The translations under genes were made by a program, and so were the position numbers. From Clostridium pasteurianum DSM 525 = ATCC 6013 (GTDB lineage Bacteria > Bacillota > Clostridia > Clostridiales > Clostridiaceae), in the NCBI RefSeq assembly GCF_000807255.1, contig NZ_CP009268.1, positions 1,456,384 through 1,520,383 of the forward strand: 64,000 nt of DNA, given 5' to 3'. Positions 9,197-16,893 of this stretch are shown here, piece by piece. The stretch's first letter is position 1, and each line of letters begins with the position of its first letter. The notes under the pieces were generated by a model, which was given only the letters and a program-made list of their open reading frames with translations, made no database searches and was not told where the DNA came from.

Positions 9197-10100
9197 TACT
9201 AGTGGGAAAGGACGAAGCAAACGTCAAAGTGCAAAGTTCAAAGAACAAATATCAGATTTAGAAAAGTGATAGGAGTAAAGTTACCTATTAAGTTAAGAGT
9301 TAAGAGTTGAAAGTTGAGAGTGATGGATATTTTTCTTCCGTTACACTACAGAAAAATTTAGAATTAATAAATACAAACTTAAAAAAGGAGATTGGTTTAT
9401 AAAAGGTTTTTGGGCGGTTAGCCCGGTGGTTTAGCAGTGATATTACATTAATATGATGAATCTACGTTGACTGAGTATTAGCATTTAGATAGTTGTTTTT
9501 ATAGTCCGAAGGACTATAGGATTAATACCTACAATTTTGTATAGTTAAAAATATTTATTTGGTGGCTACTAGACTCGATTTTTCAATCATATTAAGTATA
9601 GAAAATATCGATGTTTAGATAGTTATTTGAAAGCTAAGAGCTGTAATACTTCATTTCTAACAAGGTGAAGATAACAGCTGCAACTTCTTCATGTAATTCA
9701 TCTAAACTTATATTGTATATAGCTCTTGTTAAGGGGTATTTTATTAATAACATGGTCCTACGGACAGGTCAACAGAATTAACGAATGTTTAGTTATATTT
9801 TGAAAAATTTTATTACCTAAGTTAGTTGGCACAGCCGACCTACCGGTCTAAAAACCTATATTGCCATTTAAAATGTTAAATTATTAGTTCTAAAGCTTTT
9901 TTCGCAGTACAGCGAAGAAAAAGCATCAGTAACTCTTAATTCTTAATTTTTAACTCTTAACTAATTGTGAATTTTGTTGTAAAAGACAAAATCACCTTAT
10001 TTGTTTTTTGGACTTTGATATTTGAACTTTTTTAAACTCTCCACTTTCCACTATCCACTTTCAACTGAGAAAAGGATTGTTTCGTCCTTTTCTCCTAGTA
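9197..10100. mobile_element. ORF-free 0.9-kb element with terminal inverted repeats and a structured core
   Basis: The ends form an imperfect inverted repeat, about 20 of 24 positions: TACTAG then AAAGGACGAA then CAA at 9197-9220, mirrored at 10077-10100. Inside each end lie purine-rich stretches related to one another in inverted orientation (AAAGTTCAAA... and repeated TTAAGAGT units at about 9288-9321 and 9928-9960). The centre has no coding frame of any length but many short helices (see the RNA entry). The right tip is itself palindromic (GAAAAGGA/TCCTTTTC). This looks like a non-autonomous mobile element or an RNA gene inside one. Exact boundaries are inferred from the inverted repeat; no target duplication was recognised. 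Confidence 0.6.
9404..9924 (+). ncRNA. Candidate large structured non-coding RNA
   Basis: A long-range helix AGGTTTTT (9404-9411) with AAAAACCT (9850-9857), continued by CCGGT (9423-9427) with ACCGG (9842-9846), would close a domain of about 450 bases. Within it are compact hairpins: ATAGTCC/GGACTAT (9501-9517, loop GAA), GTCC/GGAC (9755-9765), GTTGGC/GCCGAC (9825-9839, loop ACA). A repeated TTTAGATAGTT occurs at 9484 and 9613. A strong terminator-like hairpin closes the unit (9895-9924, GCTTTTTTCGC with GCGAAGAAAAAGC). Strand is chosen from the direction of that hairpin and is uncertain. I cannot match it to a named RNA class by eye. Confidence 0.5.
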
Positions 10101-10225
10101 TGAAAGTTAATTACATACTAAAATAATGTAATTAACTTTTAGTTTTTACTATTAAATTAGTATAAATTACATTTAAAATAATAAATATGTATGGATAGTA
10201 ATATTAAGGGAGATATTGAATATCT

Positions 10226-11215
10226 ATGTATGATTTAAATCTAGATCCCGTAAGTTTTCTAGATAAAGTTAGAAGCGATAGGGGAATAGAAGATTTAAGA
10301 GATTTTTTTAAGCAATTAACTGCAAAGGATTTAAAAGGGGCTAAAGACTTTATAAATGACAAAGATCTTCAATTTCCTACTTTGTTTGTTCTTAGAGATG
10401 AGATACAAAGAAATAATTTGGAAGATGTCCTAACTAAAAAGAATAAGATAGCATTATTAATAGTAAAAGAGATATTGACAGATAAAAGGGATAATCTAGC
10501 TTCTGAAAAATTATCCTTTGATTATGTACAGATGATTCACAATGTTCTAAAGTGGATCATTGAAACAGGCTTTAAAGATGATGGTATGGATGACGATTAT
10601 GATAGAGTATTAGATATTTCTGCAATACTTCTAACAAAGATGTATAAGGATAAAACTATACTTAATATACTGGTAGATATGATTTTTGATAGATATAAAA
10701 AGGGAGCTTTGGTACATGATTTGGTATGGGCATTTTTTCAAATAGAAGATCCACAAAGTTTAATACTCATTGGAGAAAAACTATTGTCTTCCATACCAGA
10801 AGATGTGAAGATAGCAGCAAGATTATTAAATTTTATACCAGAAGTAGATAAGAGTATCACTAAAGAAAAGAAGTATACAACTTTTCTAAATTGGATGAAG
10901 GAGAACGGTTCATTTTTAGAATATACAGGAGAGAGTTTTCAACAAAAAACCAATCCTAGTCCTTACAAGGTAGTTTTAGAAGGAAAATATTTATGTAAAA
11001 ATATATGTTGTGAAACTGGAAGGACTCTAGGTATTCCATCAAGAGAAGAAAATCAACTGTTAAATGGCTTTAAGAAATTAGATTATGATACAAAAATATT
11101 GCTTTCAAATTTTTCAATTAGAATACATCAAAAGAATATATATCTATGGGATGTATGGCTCCACTATTCTTTAGAGGATCAAATAAAGATTGCTAAGATA
11201 GGAGGAGTACAATGA
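10226..11215 (+). CDS. Unknown protein translationally coupled to transglutaminase
   Basis: I do not recognise this 329-residue protein. It is hydrophilic, without signal peptide or membrane segment, and looks largely alpha-helical in its first 230 residues (many amphipathic stretches, possibly HEAT-like). A C-terminal part contains a Cys cluster (KYLCKNICCETG, near residue 255) that could bind metal or form disulfides. GGGAGAT precedes the ATG. Its stop overlaps the tgl start by four bases (ATGA), so the two proteins are probably made together; because Tgl crosslinks spore coat proteins, a spore or coat role is a reasonable guess only. Confidence 0.7.
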   Translation: MYDLNLDPVSFLDKVRSDRGIEDLRDFFKQLTAKDLKGAKDFINDKDLQFPTLFVLRDEIQRNNLEDVLTKKNKIALLIVKEILTDKRDNLASEKLSFDYVQMIHNVLKWIIETGFKDDGMDDDYDRVLDISAILLTKMYKDKTILNILVDMIFDRYKKGALVHDLVWAFFQIEDPQSLILIGEKLLSSIPEDVKIAARLLNFIPEVDKSITKEKKYTTFLNWMKENGSFLEYTGESFQQKTNPSPYKVVLEGKYLCKNICCETGRTLGIPSREENQLLNGFKKLDYDTKILLSNFSIRIHQKNIYLWDVWLHYSLEDQIKIAKIGGVQ

Positions 11216-12012
11216 TTAAGATCAATGGAGATAAATTTGATATAGGTACCATAATAAATCAATATAAAGACAATAGCACAGAAGCATATACTTTAAAGAA
11301 AATGGCATCCGGTGAAGAGGTTCATGAATATGATTCATTGGATGAACTCAAATTTGAATTAAATCTGAGAAAAAATATTGTAAATGCAGCTATAGATCTT
11401 GATAAAAGCAATTTTGATTTTGCTGTTTTCCGTAAATCAAGAGCAAATTCTGAATATTGGGAAAGAACGCGTCAAGGTGGATTCCTATTGAGAAACGGAG
11501 TAAGTTCCGCTAGTGCCATAAATGATATTTATAAAAACAGTGGTAAATATGCTACTGAGTGTGCCACAGCTATGGTAATTGTGTATTATAAAGCAGTTTT
11601 GGATTCTTTTGGAGCAAGACTTTTTGATACTGTTTTCTCAAATATATATCTAATGAACTGGCATTATATTGATAGAAATCTTGGACTTGATATCAGTGAT
11701 GACATATCAGATTTTTTACCAGGAGATTGCAGATATTTTAAAAATCCTGATGTGAATCCATTGACTCCAGAATGGCAGGGGGAAAATGTAATTGATTTAG
11801 GGAATGGTAAATATTATGGCCATGGAATAGGAATAAGAACAGCTGATGAAATAATTGAAGCTTTAAATGAAGAGAGATTTATGGGAGCAAGAAGATCTGC
11901 TTTTTTACTGGATTCTGCTACAAGACCGGATTTTAAACATCTGTTCTATATATATTTAAAGTCAGTTTCTAGGAATGAGGAAGCTCATAGACGAAGACAT
12001 AGGCATCATTGA
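11212..12012 (+). CDS. tgl: Spore-type protein-glutamine gamma-glutamyltransferase
   Basis: Bacillus/Clostridium Tgl crosslinks spore coat proteins through glutamine-lysine isopeptide bonds. The 266-residue protein has the family core RANSEYWERT, GGFLLRNGV, and the catalytic cysteine C117 in ATECATAMVIVYYKA, with the acidic residue in the TPEWQGENVIDL stretch (about 187-191) and histidine 204 in YYGHGIGI, in the order known for B. subtilis Tgl. The C-terminal tail RRRHRHH is basic. The ribosome site GGAGG lies inside the end of the upstream gene. The stop TGA is formed by the ATTGA target of the repeat that follows directly, so the original C-terminus may have been slightly different. Confidence 0.9.
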   Translation: MIKINGDKFDIGTIINQYKDNSTEAYTLKKMASGEEVHEYDSLDELKFELNLRKNIVNAAIDLDKSNFDFAVFRKSRANSEYWERTRQGGFLLRNGVSSASAINDIYKNSGKYATECATAMVIVYYKAVLDSFGARLFDTVFSNIYLMNWHYIDRNLGLDISDDISDFLPGDCRYFKNPDVNPLTPEWQGENVIDLGNGKYYGHGIGIRTADEIIEALNEERFMGARRSAFLLDSATRPDFKHLFYIYLKSVSRNEEAHRRRHRHH

Positions 12013-12253
12013 GGCAAGTTCTTAATTCAGGTGGGGATTCTTTTACCCCATCTGAATTTTAGAACTGCAAATGCATGGCTTACTTGGCGTTGAACTCCCA
12101 CTTGAAGAAAAGCAGAGAACCAAAATCTTTTTTTTGATTTTGTGTGAATCGCTTTCACAGAGTGCAAGCAGACAAAACAAAATTTATTTTGTATTTGGTG
12201 TGAATCGCTGTACAGAGTGCGTGGGAGACTTACACCAAGTTAGTCAGGTTAAA
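12013..12253. repeat. Hairpin-rich repeat, copy 1 (longest)
   Basis: Starts right after ATTGA and ends AGTTAGTCAGGTTAAA. A 5' hairpin pairs AGTTCT-AATTCAG-TGGGG with CCCCA-CTGAATTTTAGAACT. A second long-range stem pairs CTTGGCGT...CTCCCAC with GTGGGAG...ACACCAAG, enclosing TGTGAA/TTCACA-type hairpins; in this copy that hairpin block is doubled. Further copies are at 29316 and 31347. No protein is credibly encoded. Confidence 0.8.
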
Positions 12254-12283
12254 ATAGAAAAATTATAATTTATGGTATAAGTT

Positions 12284-12320
12284 ACTATCAATTTATTTTA
12301 CATAGATTGATAGTATTTTT
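12284..12320 (+). terminator. Terminator of the tgl transcript
   Basis: Nine-bp stem ACTATCAAT (12284-12292) with ATTGATAGT (12306-12314), followed by ATTTTT. It lies beyond the inserted repeat, so it is probably the original terminator now displaced 240 bases from tgl. Confidence 0.65.
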
Positions 12321-12404
12321 AAATTTTATTGCCCAAATAAATTAAATTAATATATAATTAAATTATATATTAATTTAATTTATTATAACTAGGAGTTATC
12401 TATA

Positions 12405-13286
12405 ATGAATATGGACTTGGAACTTTATAAAATTTTTTATACTGTAGCCTGTTGTAAGAATATTTCTCAGGCTGCAGAAATACTCTACATAAGTCAGCCT
12501 GCTGTAAGTAAAGCCATAAAAAAACTTGAAAATATTGCTGGAATCACACTGTTTTCAAGAAATTCCAGAGGGGTAAAATTAACTGCAGAGGGAAATATAT
12601 TTTTTACTTATATAGAAAAAGCAATGGAAGAAATACAGATAGGAGAAAAGATATTATCAAAACTTAAAAAAAGGGAACAGGGTATTATAAAATTAGGAGT
12701 AAGTACTACCCTTTGTCAATATTTTTTGATACCTAGACTTAAAGAATTTATAAATAAGTATCCTGATATACAGATTAAAATCATAAATAAAACTACTTTT
12801 GATACTTTAAAATTAGTGGATGAAGGAGAAATTGATTTTGGAATTATAAGCTATCCTTTTGACTGTAGTAATTATAACTTTATAGAATTAGATATCATAC
12901 AGGACATTTTTGTAGCTGGAAGGGATTATATTAAAGAAAAGCATATCAGTAATCTCCATGAAATACTTGAAAAATATAATTTAATGCTGCTAGAGCCAGG
13001 GAACATAACCCGTAAGTACATTGATAAATATTTTTTTGATAATAATATAATTGTAAAGCCAGAAATTGAGATAAGCAGTATGGATTTTTTAATTGAATTT
13101 GCTAAAATAGGATTGGGAATAACTGTTGTAATAAAAAATTTCATTGAAAAGGAGCTTCAATCTGGAGAATTAGTAGAAATCCCCGTTAAAGTACCTATAC
13201 CTGAAAGAACTATAGGTATTGTTTCAAATAAAAAAATACCACTATCTATTGCAGCTCAGACTTTTGTAGAGTTTTGTACTAAATAA
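12405..13286 (+). CDS. LysR-family transcriptional regulator
   Basis: A 293-residue DNA-binding regulator. The winged helix-turn-helix is residues 3-62 (LYKIFYTVACCKNISQAAE, ISQPAVSKAIKKLE, LFSRNSRGVKLTAEG); residues 90-293 form the LysR effector-binding fold (IKLGVSTTLCQYFLIPRLKE, IDFGIISYPFD). The target is not evident: the genes after it (arsC-like, yqfO-like) run in the same direction and are not a classic divergent pair. AGGAG lies 9 bases before the ATG. Effector unknown; CysL/CynR-like subgroup members are similar in general form. Confidence 0.85.
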   Translation: MNMDLELYKIFYTVACCKNISQAAEILYISQPAVSKAIKKLENIAGITLFSRNSRGVKLTAEGNIFFTYIEKAMEEIQIGEKILSKLKKREQGIIKLGVSTTLCQYFLIPRLKEFINKYPDIQIKIINKTTFDTLKLVDEGEIDFGIISYPFDCSNYNFIELDIIQDIFVAGRDYIKEKHISNLHEILEKYNLMLLEPGNITRKYIDKYFFDNNIIVKPEIEISSMDFLIEFAKIGLGITVVIKNFIEKELQSGELVEIPVKVPIPERTIGIVSNKKIPLSIAAQTFVEFCTK

Positions 13287-13358
13287 TTTTCTATTTCTTA
13301 GAATAGAAGAAGCACGTATTTAGACAGTAAATATTATTAATATAAGGAGCAATATGTA

Positions 13359-13697
13359 ATGAATATTCAAATTTTCGGTGTGAAAAAATGTTTTGATACT
13401 AAGAAAGCTGAAAGATATTTTAAAGAGAGAAAAATAAAATTTCAATTCATAGATTTAAACGAAAAAGCTTTAAGTAAAAGAGAGCTTGAAAGCGTAAGCA
13501 GATCTGTAGATATCAATGATTTAATTAATAGTAAAGCCAAAGAATATAAAAATTTAAATGTTGAACATATAAGAAATAATGCTGTTAAAGAGGAACTGCT
13601 TTTAAATAATGCTAAATTATATAAAACTCCTATAGTACGTAATGGAAAGGAAGCAACTGTAGGTTACATGCCAGAGATTTGGAAACTGTGGGAGTAA
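13359..13697 (+). CDS. ArsC/Spx-family thioredoxin-fold protein
   Basis: A 112-residue member of the ArsC family (arsenate reductase, Spx, MgsR, YffB). The N-terminal active-site region is GVKKCFDTKKAERYF, with a single cysteine at residue 11 followed by D-T-K-K (CxxT-K form), not the CxxC of Spx. The middle has the family helix LSKRELESV, and the conserved cis-proline strand is KTPIVRNGKEATVGY. No ars genes are nearby, so arsenate reduction is not supported; the cellular role is unknown. AAGGAG precedes the ATG; the next gene begins 10 bases after its stop, so they are cotranscribed. Confidence 0.75.
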   Translation: MNIQIFGVKKCFDTKKAERYFKERKIKFQFIDLNEKALSKRELESVSRSVDINDLINSKAKEYKNLNVEHIRNNAVKEELLLNNAKLYKTPIVRNGKEATVGYMPEIWKLWE

Positions 13698-13707
13698 GGA
13701 GATAATT

Positions 13708-14034
13708 ATGGAATTTGAATTTTTTAAAATAGAAACCTTTATACCAGAAGAATATGTGGAAGAGCTAAGAGAATGCTTAAATAGTATAGGTGCACTTACT
13801 ATAGGCGGTAATTATGATAATTGTATGGCTGTTTCTAGAGTTACAGGATACTGGAGACCGTTAAGTGGAGCAGATCCTTTTAAAGGAGAAGCTTATAAGG
13901 TATCTAGAGAAATAGAATGTAAAATTGAGTTTTCTTGTAAAAGTGAGATATTGAAAGAGGTTTTAACAGTAATAAAGAAAGTCCATCCCTATGAAGTCCC
14001 AGTTATAAATGTGCTTCCAAACTTTTTGAAATAA
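13708..14034 (+). CDS. YqfO/NIF3 C-terminal-like CutA-fold protein
   Basis: A 108-residue protein resembling the small CutA-like domain inserted in YqfO/NIF3 proteins, here standing alone. Recognisable parts: FIPEEYVEELRECLNSIGA, YDNCMAVSRVTGYWRPL and the C-terminal KKVHPYEVPVINVLP; the HPYEVPV motif is typical of that domain. Function unknown; a regulatory trimer-forming or metal-binding role is proposed for relatives. Ribosome site AAGGAGA. It shares a transcript with the ArsC-like gene. Confidence 0.65.
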   Translation: MEFEFFKIETFIPEEYVEELRECLNSIGALTIGGNYDNCMAVSRVTGYWRPLSGADPFKGEAYKVSREIECKIEFSCKSEILKEVLTVIKKVHPYEVPVINVLPNFLK

Positions 14035-14201
14035 ATTTAATTTTACCATTTTCATAATTGATTATTAAGTTTATAATATATAGTTGTTGTAATAGAAATT
14101 GAAATTATTTTTAATCATAGATTGATCAATTAACAATCGTTTAATGAAAATATAAAATATTTTATTTAAGACATTTTAAAAGAAAAACAGGGGGGTTTTA
14201 A

Positions 14202-15083
14202 GTGTTTAGTGGAATTAATGATATTAACATACACAATGCAAATATTTTGAGTCAGGCATTACCTTATATTCAAAAGTACAGTGGAAAGACTGTTGTAATA
14301 AAATATGGTGGAAATGCAATGATAAATGAAGATTTAAAAAATTCAGTTATAAGGGATATAGTTCTCTTAAATTGTGTTGGAATTAAGGTAGTGGTTGTAC
14401 ATGGCGGAGGTCCTGAAATAAATGAGTATCTATCTAAGATAGGTAAGAAAAGTGAATTCGTAAATGGACTTAGAGTTACAGATGAAGAAACTATAGAAAT
14501 AGTACAATCGGTACTGGCGGGAAAGGTAAATAAGGACATAGTATCATTAATAGATAAAAATAAAGGCAAGGCAGTGGGGTTATGCGGGATTGATGCCAAT
14601 CTTTTAAAGGCAAAGAAAGTAGAACTTCAAGATGGAGTAGATATTGGATATGTAGGGGAAATTGTGGATGTAAATGATTCTATCATACAGCATTGCTTAG
14701 ATGGAGGCTATATACCTGTTATATCTACAGTAGCTTTGGGTCAGGAAGATGGTAGACCATATAATGTAAATGCAGATTTGGCAGCGGCTAAAATAAGCAG
14801 TAAGTTAAAGGCAGAAAAATTTATTTTAATTACAGATGTGCCAGGAGTATTAATGAATCCAATGGATGAAACTTCGCTTGTTTCGGAACTTAAGACCCAA
14901 AATATATCTCAATTAATTGAGGATAAAGTTATATCTGGAGGGATGATTCCTAAGATTAATTGCTGTATTGAAGCAGTTAAAGGCGGGGTTAAAAGGACTC
15001 ATATAATTGATGGAAGAGTACATCATTCGCTTTTACTTGAGATATTTTCTCATGAAGGTATAGGAACTATGATACTTAAATAA
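14202..15083 (+). CDS. argB: Acetylglutamate kinase
   Basis: This amino-acid kinase phosphorylates N-acetyl-L-glutamate, the second step of arginine/ornithine synthesis. The 293 residues carry VIKYGGNAM (phosphate binding), VVVHGGGPEINEYL, GLCGIDANLL, and the nucleotide-region end GGMIPKINCCIEAVKGG with final THIIDGRVHHSLL and GIGTMI. The start is GTG at 14202, with GGGGGG 9-14 bases before it. It stands alone: no argC, argJ or argD neighbours, unusual for a pathway often clustered. No clear ArgR box was seen, though the 160-base leader is AT-rich and could hide one. Confidence 0.93.
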   Translation: MFSGINDINIHNANILSQALPYIQKYSGKTVVIKYGGNAMINEDLKNSVIRDIVLLNCVGIKVVVVHGGGPEINEYLSKIGKKSEFVNGLRVTDEETIEIVQSVLAGKVNKDIVSLIDKNKGKAVGLCGIDANLLKAKKVELQDGVDIGYVGEIVDVNDSIIQHCLDGGYIPVISTVALGQEDGRPYNVNADLAAAKISSKLKAEKFILITDVPGVLMNPMDETSLVSELKTQNISQLIEDKVISGGMIPKINCCIEAVKGGVKRTHIIDGRVHHSLLLEIFSHEGIGTMILK

Positions 15084-15122
15084 CATTAATTATACTTAGT
15101 TTGATTTTTGTATATTGTTATT

Positions 15123-15176
15123 AAATAAATGAAAAACATATAATTCCGATTGGAATTATATGTTTTTCATTTATTT
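15123..15176. terminator. 25-bp perfect stem after argB
   Basis: The arms 15123-15147 and 15152-15176 are perfectly complementary with loop GATT; A and T runs flank both sides, so it can terminate on either strand. It isolates argB from the flavodoxin gene. Confidence 0.85.
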
Positions 15177-15310
15177 TGTAATATTTTATGATTATATTTA
15201 ATATAATAAAATTACAGAATTGAAAGAATATTATTTTAATTCTGTAAAAAATAGATGTTTAAATTGATAAAAAATATAGTTTTATCTATAAAGAATAATG
15301 AAAAATGGTA

Positions 15311-15339
15311 TTGACAGCCAAATTAAATAAAGGTATCAT
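15311..15339 (+). promoter_or_regulatory. Sigma-A promoter of the flavodoxin gene
   Basis: TTGACA (15311-15316), exactly 17 bases, then TATCAT (15334-15339). The Fur-like palindrome starts at the end of the -10 box, so bound repressor would block the polymerase. Confidence 0.85.
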
Positions 15340-15373
15340 ATAGTTGATAATGAATTTCATTATCAACTATATG
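15337..15373. promoter_or_regulatory. Fur box within an 18-bp perfect palindrome
   Basis: Arms 15337-15354 and 15356-15373 are perfectly complementary around T15355. The core GATAATGAATTTCATTATC (15346-15364) matches the 19-bp Fur consensus GATAATGATAATCATTATC at all but a few central positions. It overlaps the transcription start and ends just before the ribosome site GAGGTGA, pointing to derepression under iron limitation. Confidence 0.88.
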
Positions 15374-15387
15374 GTGAGGTGATTTAT

Positions 15388-15810
15388 ATGAGTAAAGTAA
15401 ATATCATTTATTGGAGCGGAACTGGTAATACTGAAGCTATGGCAAAATTAATTGCAGAAGGAGCACAGGAAAAAGGAGCAGAGGTTAAACTTTTAAATGT
15501 TTCAGATGCTAAAGAAGATGATGTAAAAGAAGCAGATGTTGTGGCCTTTGGATCACCTTCAATGGGATCAGAAGTTGTTGAAGAATCAGAAATGCAGCCC
15601 TTCTTAGATTCAGTATCTTCTATTGTCACAGGCAAAAAAGTAGCTTTATTTGGTTCTTATGGCTGGGGAGACGGTGAATGGATGAGAAATTGGGTATCAG
15701 AAATGGATAATTTAGGTGCTAATGTAGTAAATGATGGGTTAATTGTACAAGAGGCACCAGAAGGAGATTCAGCAGAAGATTGTAAAAATCTTGGTAGAGA
15801 ATTAGTTTAG
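15388..15810 (+). CDS. fld: Short-chain flavodoxin
   Basis: A 140-residue FMN electron carrier that replaces ferredoxin when iron is scarce. The phosphate loop WSGTGNTE is at residues 7-14; FMN-ring loops are FGSPSMGSE and LFGSYGWGDGEW, as in C. beijerinckii flavodoxin, which it strongly resembles. I start at ATG 15388, because GAGGTGA then sits 6-9 bases upstream; a GTG at 15379 lies inside that ribosome site. The Fur operator and promoter directly upstream show how it is controlled. A DUF3793 gene follows 79 bases later without a terminator. Confidence 0.95.
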   Translation: MSKVNIIYWSGTGNTEAMAKLIAEGAQEKGAEVKLLNVSDAKEDDVKEADVVAFGSPSMGSEVVEESEMQPFLDSVSSIVTGKKVALFGSYGWGDGEWMRNWVSEMDNLGANVVNDGLIVQEAPEGDSAEDCKNLGRELV

Positions 15811-15889
15811 AAAAATATAAATAAAAAAATTAGAAATGGAAACAATAGATTTAGAAAAATATAAATAAAAAAGAGAGGATTGTTAGAAG

Positions 15890-16519
15890 ATGGCAAGGAG
15901 AATTGAAAATTTTATTGATTTTATTGATTATACCAGAGAAAAAGATTATATGATGAATTTAATAACCTACGCAATATCTCCTACGATAGCCGGATATAAA
16001 CCATCTTCTATAATTACTATATCAAATCAAAATAAGGGTATGTATGATCTATGGTATAAATATGGGGATGAATATATAGATAACATAAATTTAAAGGTAT
16101 TTGAAATTATGCGAAAAGAAAATCTTATTATATTGCTGTTTTATAATGAGAAACTGTTGTCACAGATCTTGTTCCATGAAAATAATATGAATTTTTTACT
16201 GAAATTTGGGTATTCAAATTTAATGTCTTTAGATATGTGCTTACAATTATTAAAATATAGGTATCAATATATGGCTTGCCCTCATGAAGTTGGAATATTT
16301 TTGGGTATACCTGTAAAAGATGTAGAAGCTTTTATAGATTGTAACGGAAAACAATGTATACTCTGCGGATACTGGAAAGTTTATCATGATAGAGAAAAAG
16401 CTCTTAAAGTTTTTGAGAGCTATGATAAGACAAGAGAGAATGTTGTAAGGCTGTTAAAGCAAAAAGTTGAACCAATTGAAATGATTAATATGTTGAACTC
16501 GGAGGTTAGTACTGTATAA
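15890..16519 (+). CDS. DUF3793-family protein
   Basis: A soluble 209-residue protein of unknown function found mainly in Firmicutes. The family signature is at residues 130-165: MACPHEVGIFLGIPVKDVEA then NGKQCILCGYWKVYHD, with a CxxCGYW motif that could bind a metal or heme-like ligand. AGAGAGGA precedes the ATG. It lies behind the Fur-controlled flavodoxin without an intervening terminator, and in front of the second feoAB cluster, so it is probably an iron-starvation gene. A short duplication (AGAAAAATATAAATAAAAAA at 15808 and 15852) lies in the gap before it. Confidence 0.8.
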   Translation: MARRIENFIDFIDYTREKDYMMNLITYAISPTIAGYKPSSIITISNQNKGMYDLWYKYGDEYIDNINLKVFEIMRKENLIILLFYNEKLLSQILFHENNMNFLLKFGYSNLMSLDMCLQLLKYRYQYMACPHEVGIFLGIPVKDVEAFIDCNGKQCILCGYWKVYHDREKALKVFESYDKTRENVVRLLKQKVEPIEMINMLNSEVSTV

Positions 16520-16602
16520 TGTGAATTCCATACGTTACATAGTAGTATTAAACATTATAATTATCAAGATGAACTGGTATATTACCTTTAAGTTATTATG
16601 GT

Positions 16603-16647
16603 ATAGAAATAAACTAGGAGTAATTTTTACTCCTAGTTTATTTCTAT
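16603..16647. terminator. Bidirectional terminator between DUF3793 and the feo cluster
   Basis: A perfect 21-bp stem (16603-16623 with 16627-16647) and TTT loop; serves converging genes from both sides. Confidence 0.88.
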
Positions 16648-16655
16648 ATTAAAAT

Positions 16656-16817
16656 TCATTTCTTAATATTTTTGTTTTTAGTATTACAAGAAATACTTTG
16701 TGAGCAGTGGCCACAATCACAGCCACCAGAGGATTTTTTCTTAATATTTTTAATAAATAAAAATATTGCGGATGCTACTATAATAAGGGCTATAAGTATT
16801 TCTACTATATTTTGCAC
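16656..16817 (-). CDS. FeoB-associated Cys-rich membrane protein
   Basis: A short gene of 53 residues, read leftward, starting GTG at 16817 with AGAAGGTGA 5 bases before it. One membrane helix (residues 3-22, IVEILIALIIVASAIFLFI) is followed by a lysine patch and a cysteine cluster (SGGCDCGHCSQSISC, Cys 33, 35, 38, 44). This is the layout of the FeoB-associated Cys-rich (FeoC-like, PF12669-type) proteins, which sit behind feoB in Firmicutes and are thought to aid Fe(II) transport. It lies 76 bases beyond the feoB stop in the same operon. Confidence 0.88.
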   Translation of the reverse strand: MQNIVEILIALIIVASAIFLFIKNIKKKSSGGCDCGHCSQSISCNTKNKNIKK

Positions 16818-16893
16818 AAAATCACCTTCTAATTTAAATTACCAATAAGTTTAAAGAGTTTAAACAATTAGATACTTAAAGTTTATATTTATA

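Noticed and set aside
9197-10100. Group II intron or IStron in the ORF-less element
   Set aside because: I saw neither GTGYG at the 5' edge nor a domain V-like hairpin near the 3' edge, and no group I core; the element is left unclassified.
12071-12268. A 65-codon frame (MHGLLGVELPLEEKQRT...)
   Set aside because: It lies almost wholly inside the hairpin-rich repeat; the frame is broken in the other two copies, and there is no ribosome site.
14270-14599. Long antisense frame over argB
   Set aside because: A shadow of the coding strand; Ser/Thr/Pro-rich composition typical of antisense frames in AT-rich genomes. The same reasoning removed similar frames, for example at 32368-32883 over the chemoreceptor and 62751-63158 over the vnfE-like gene.
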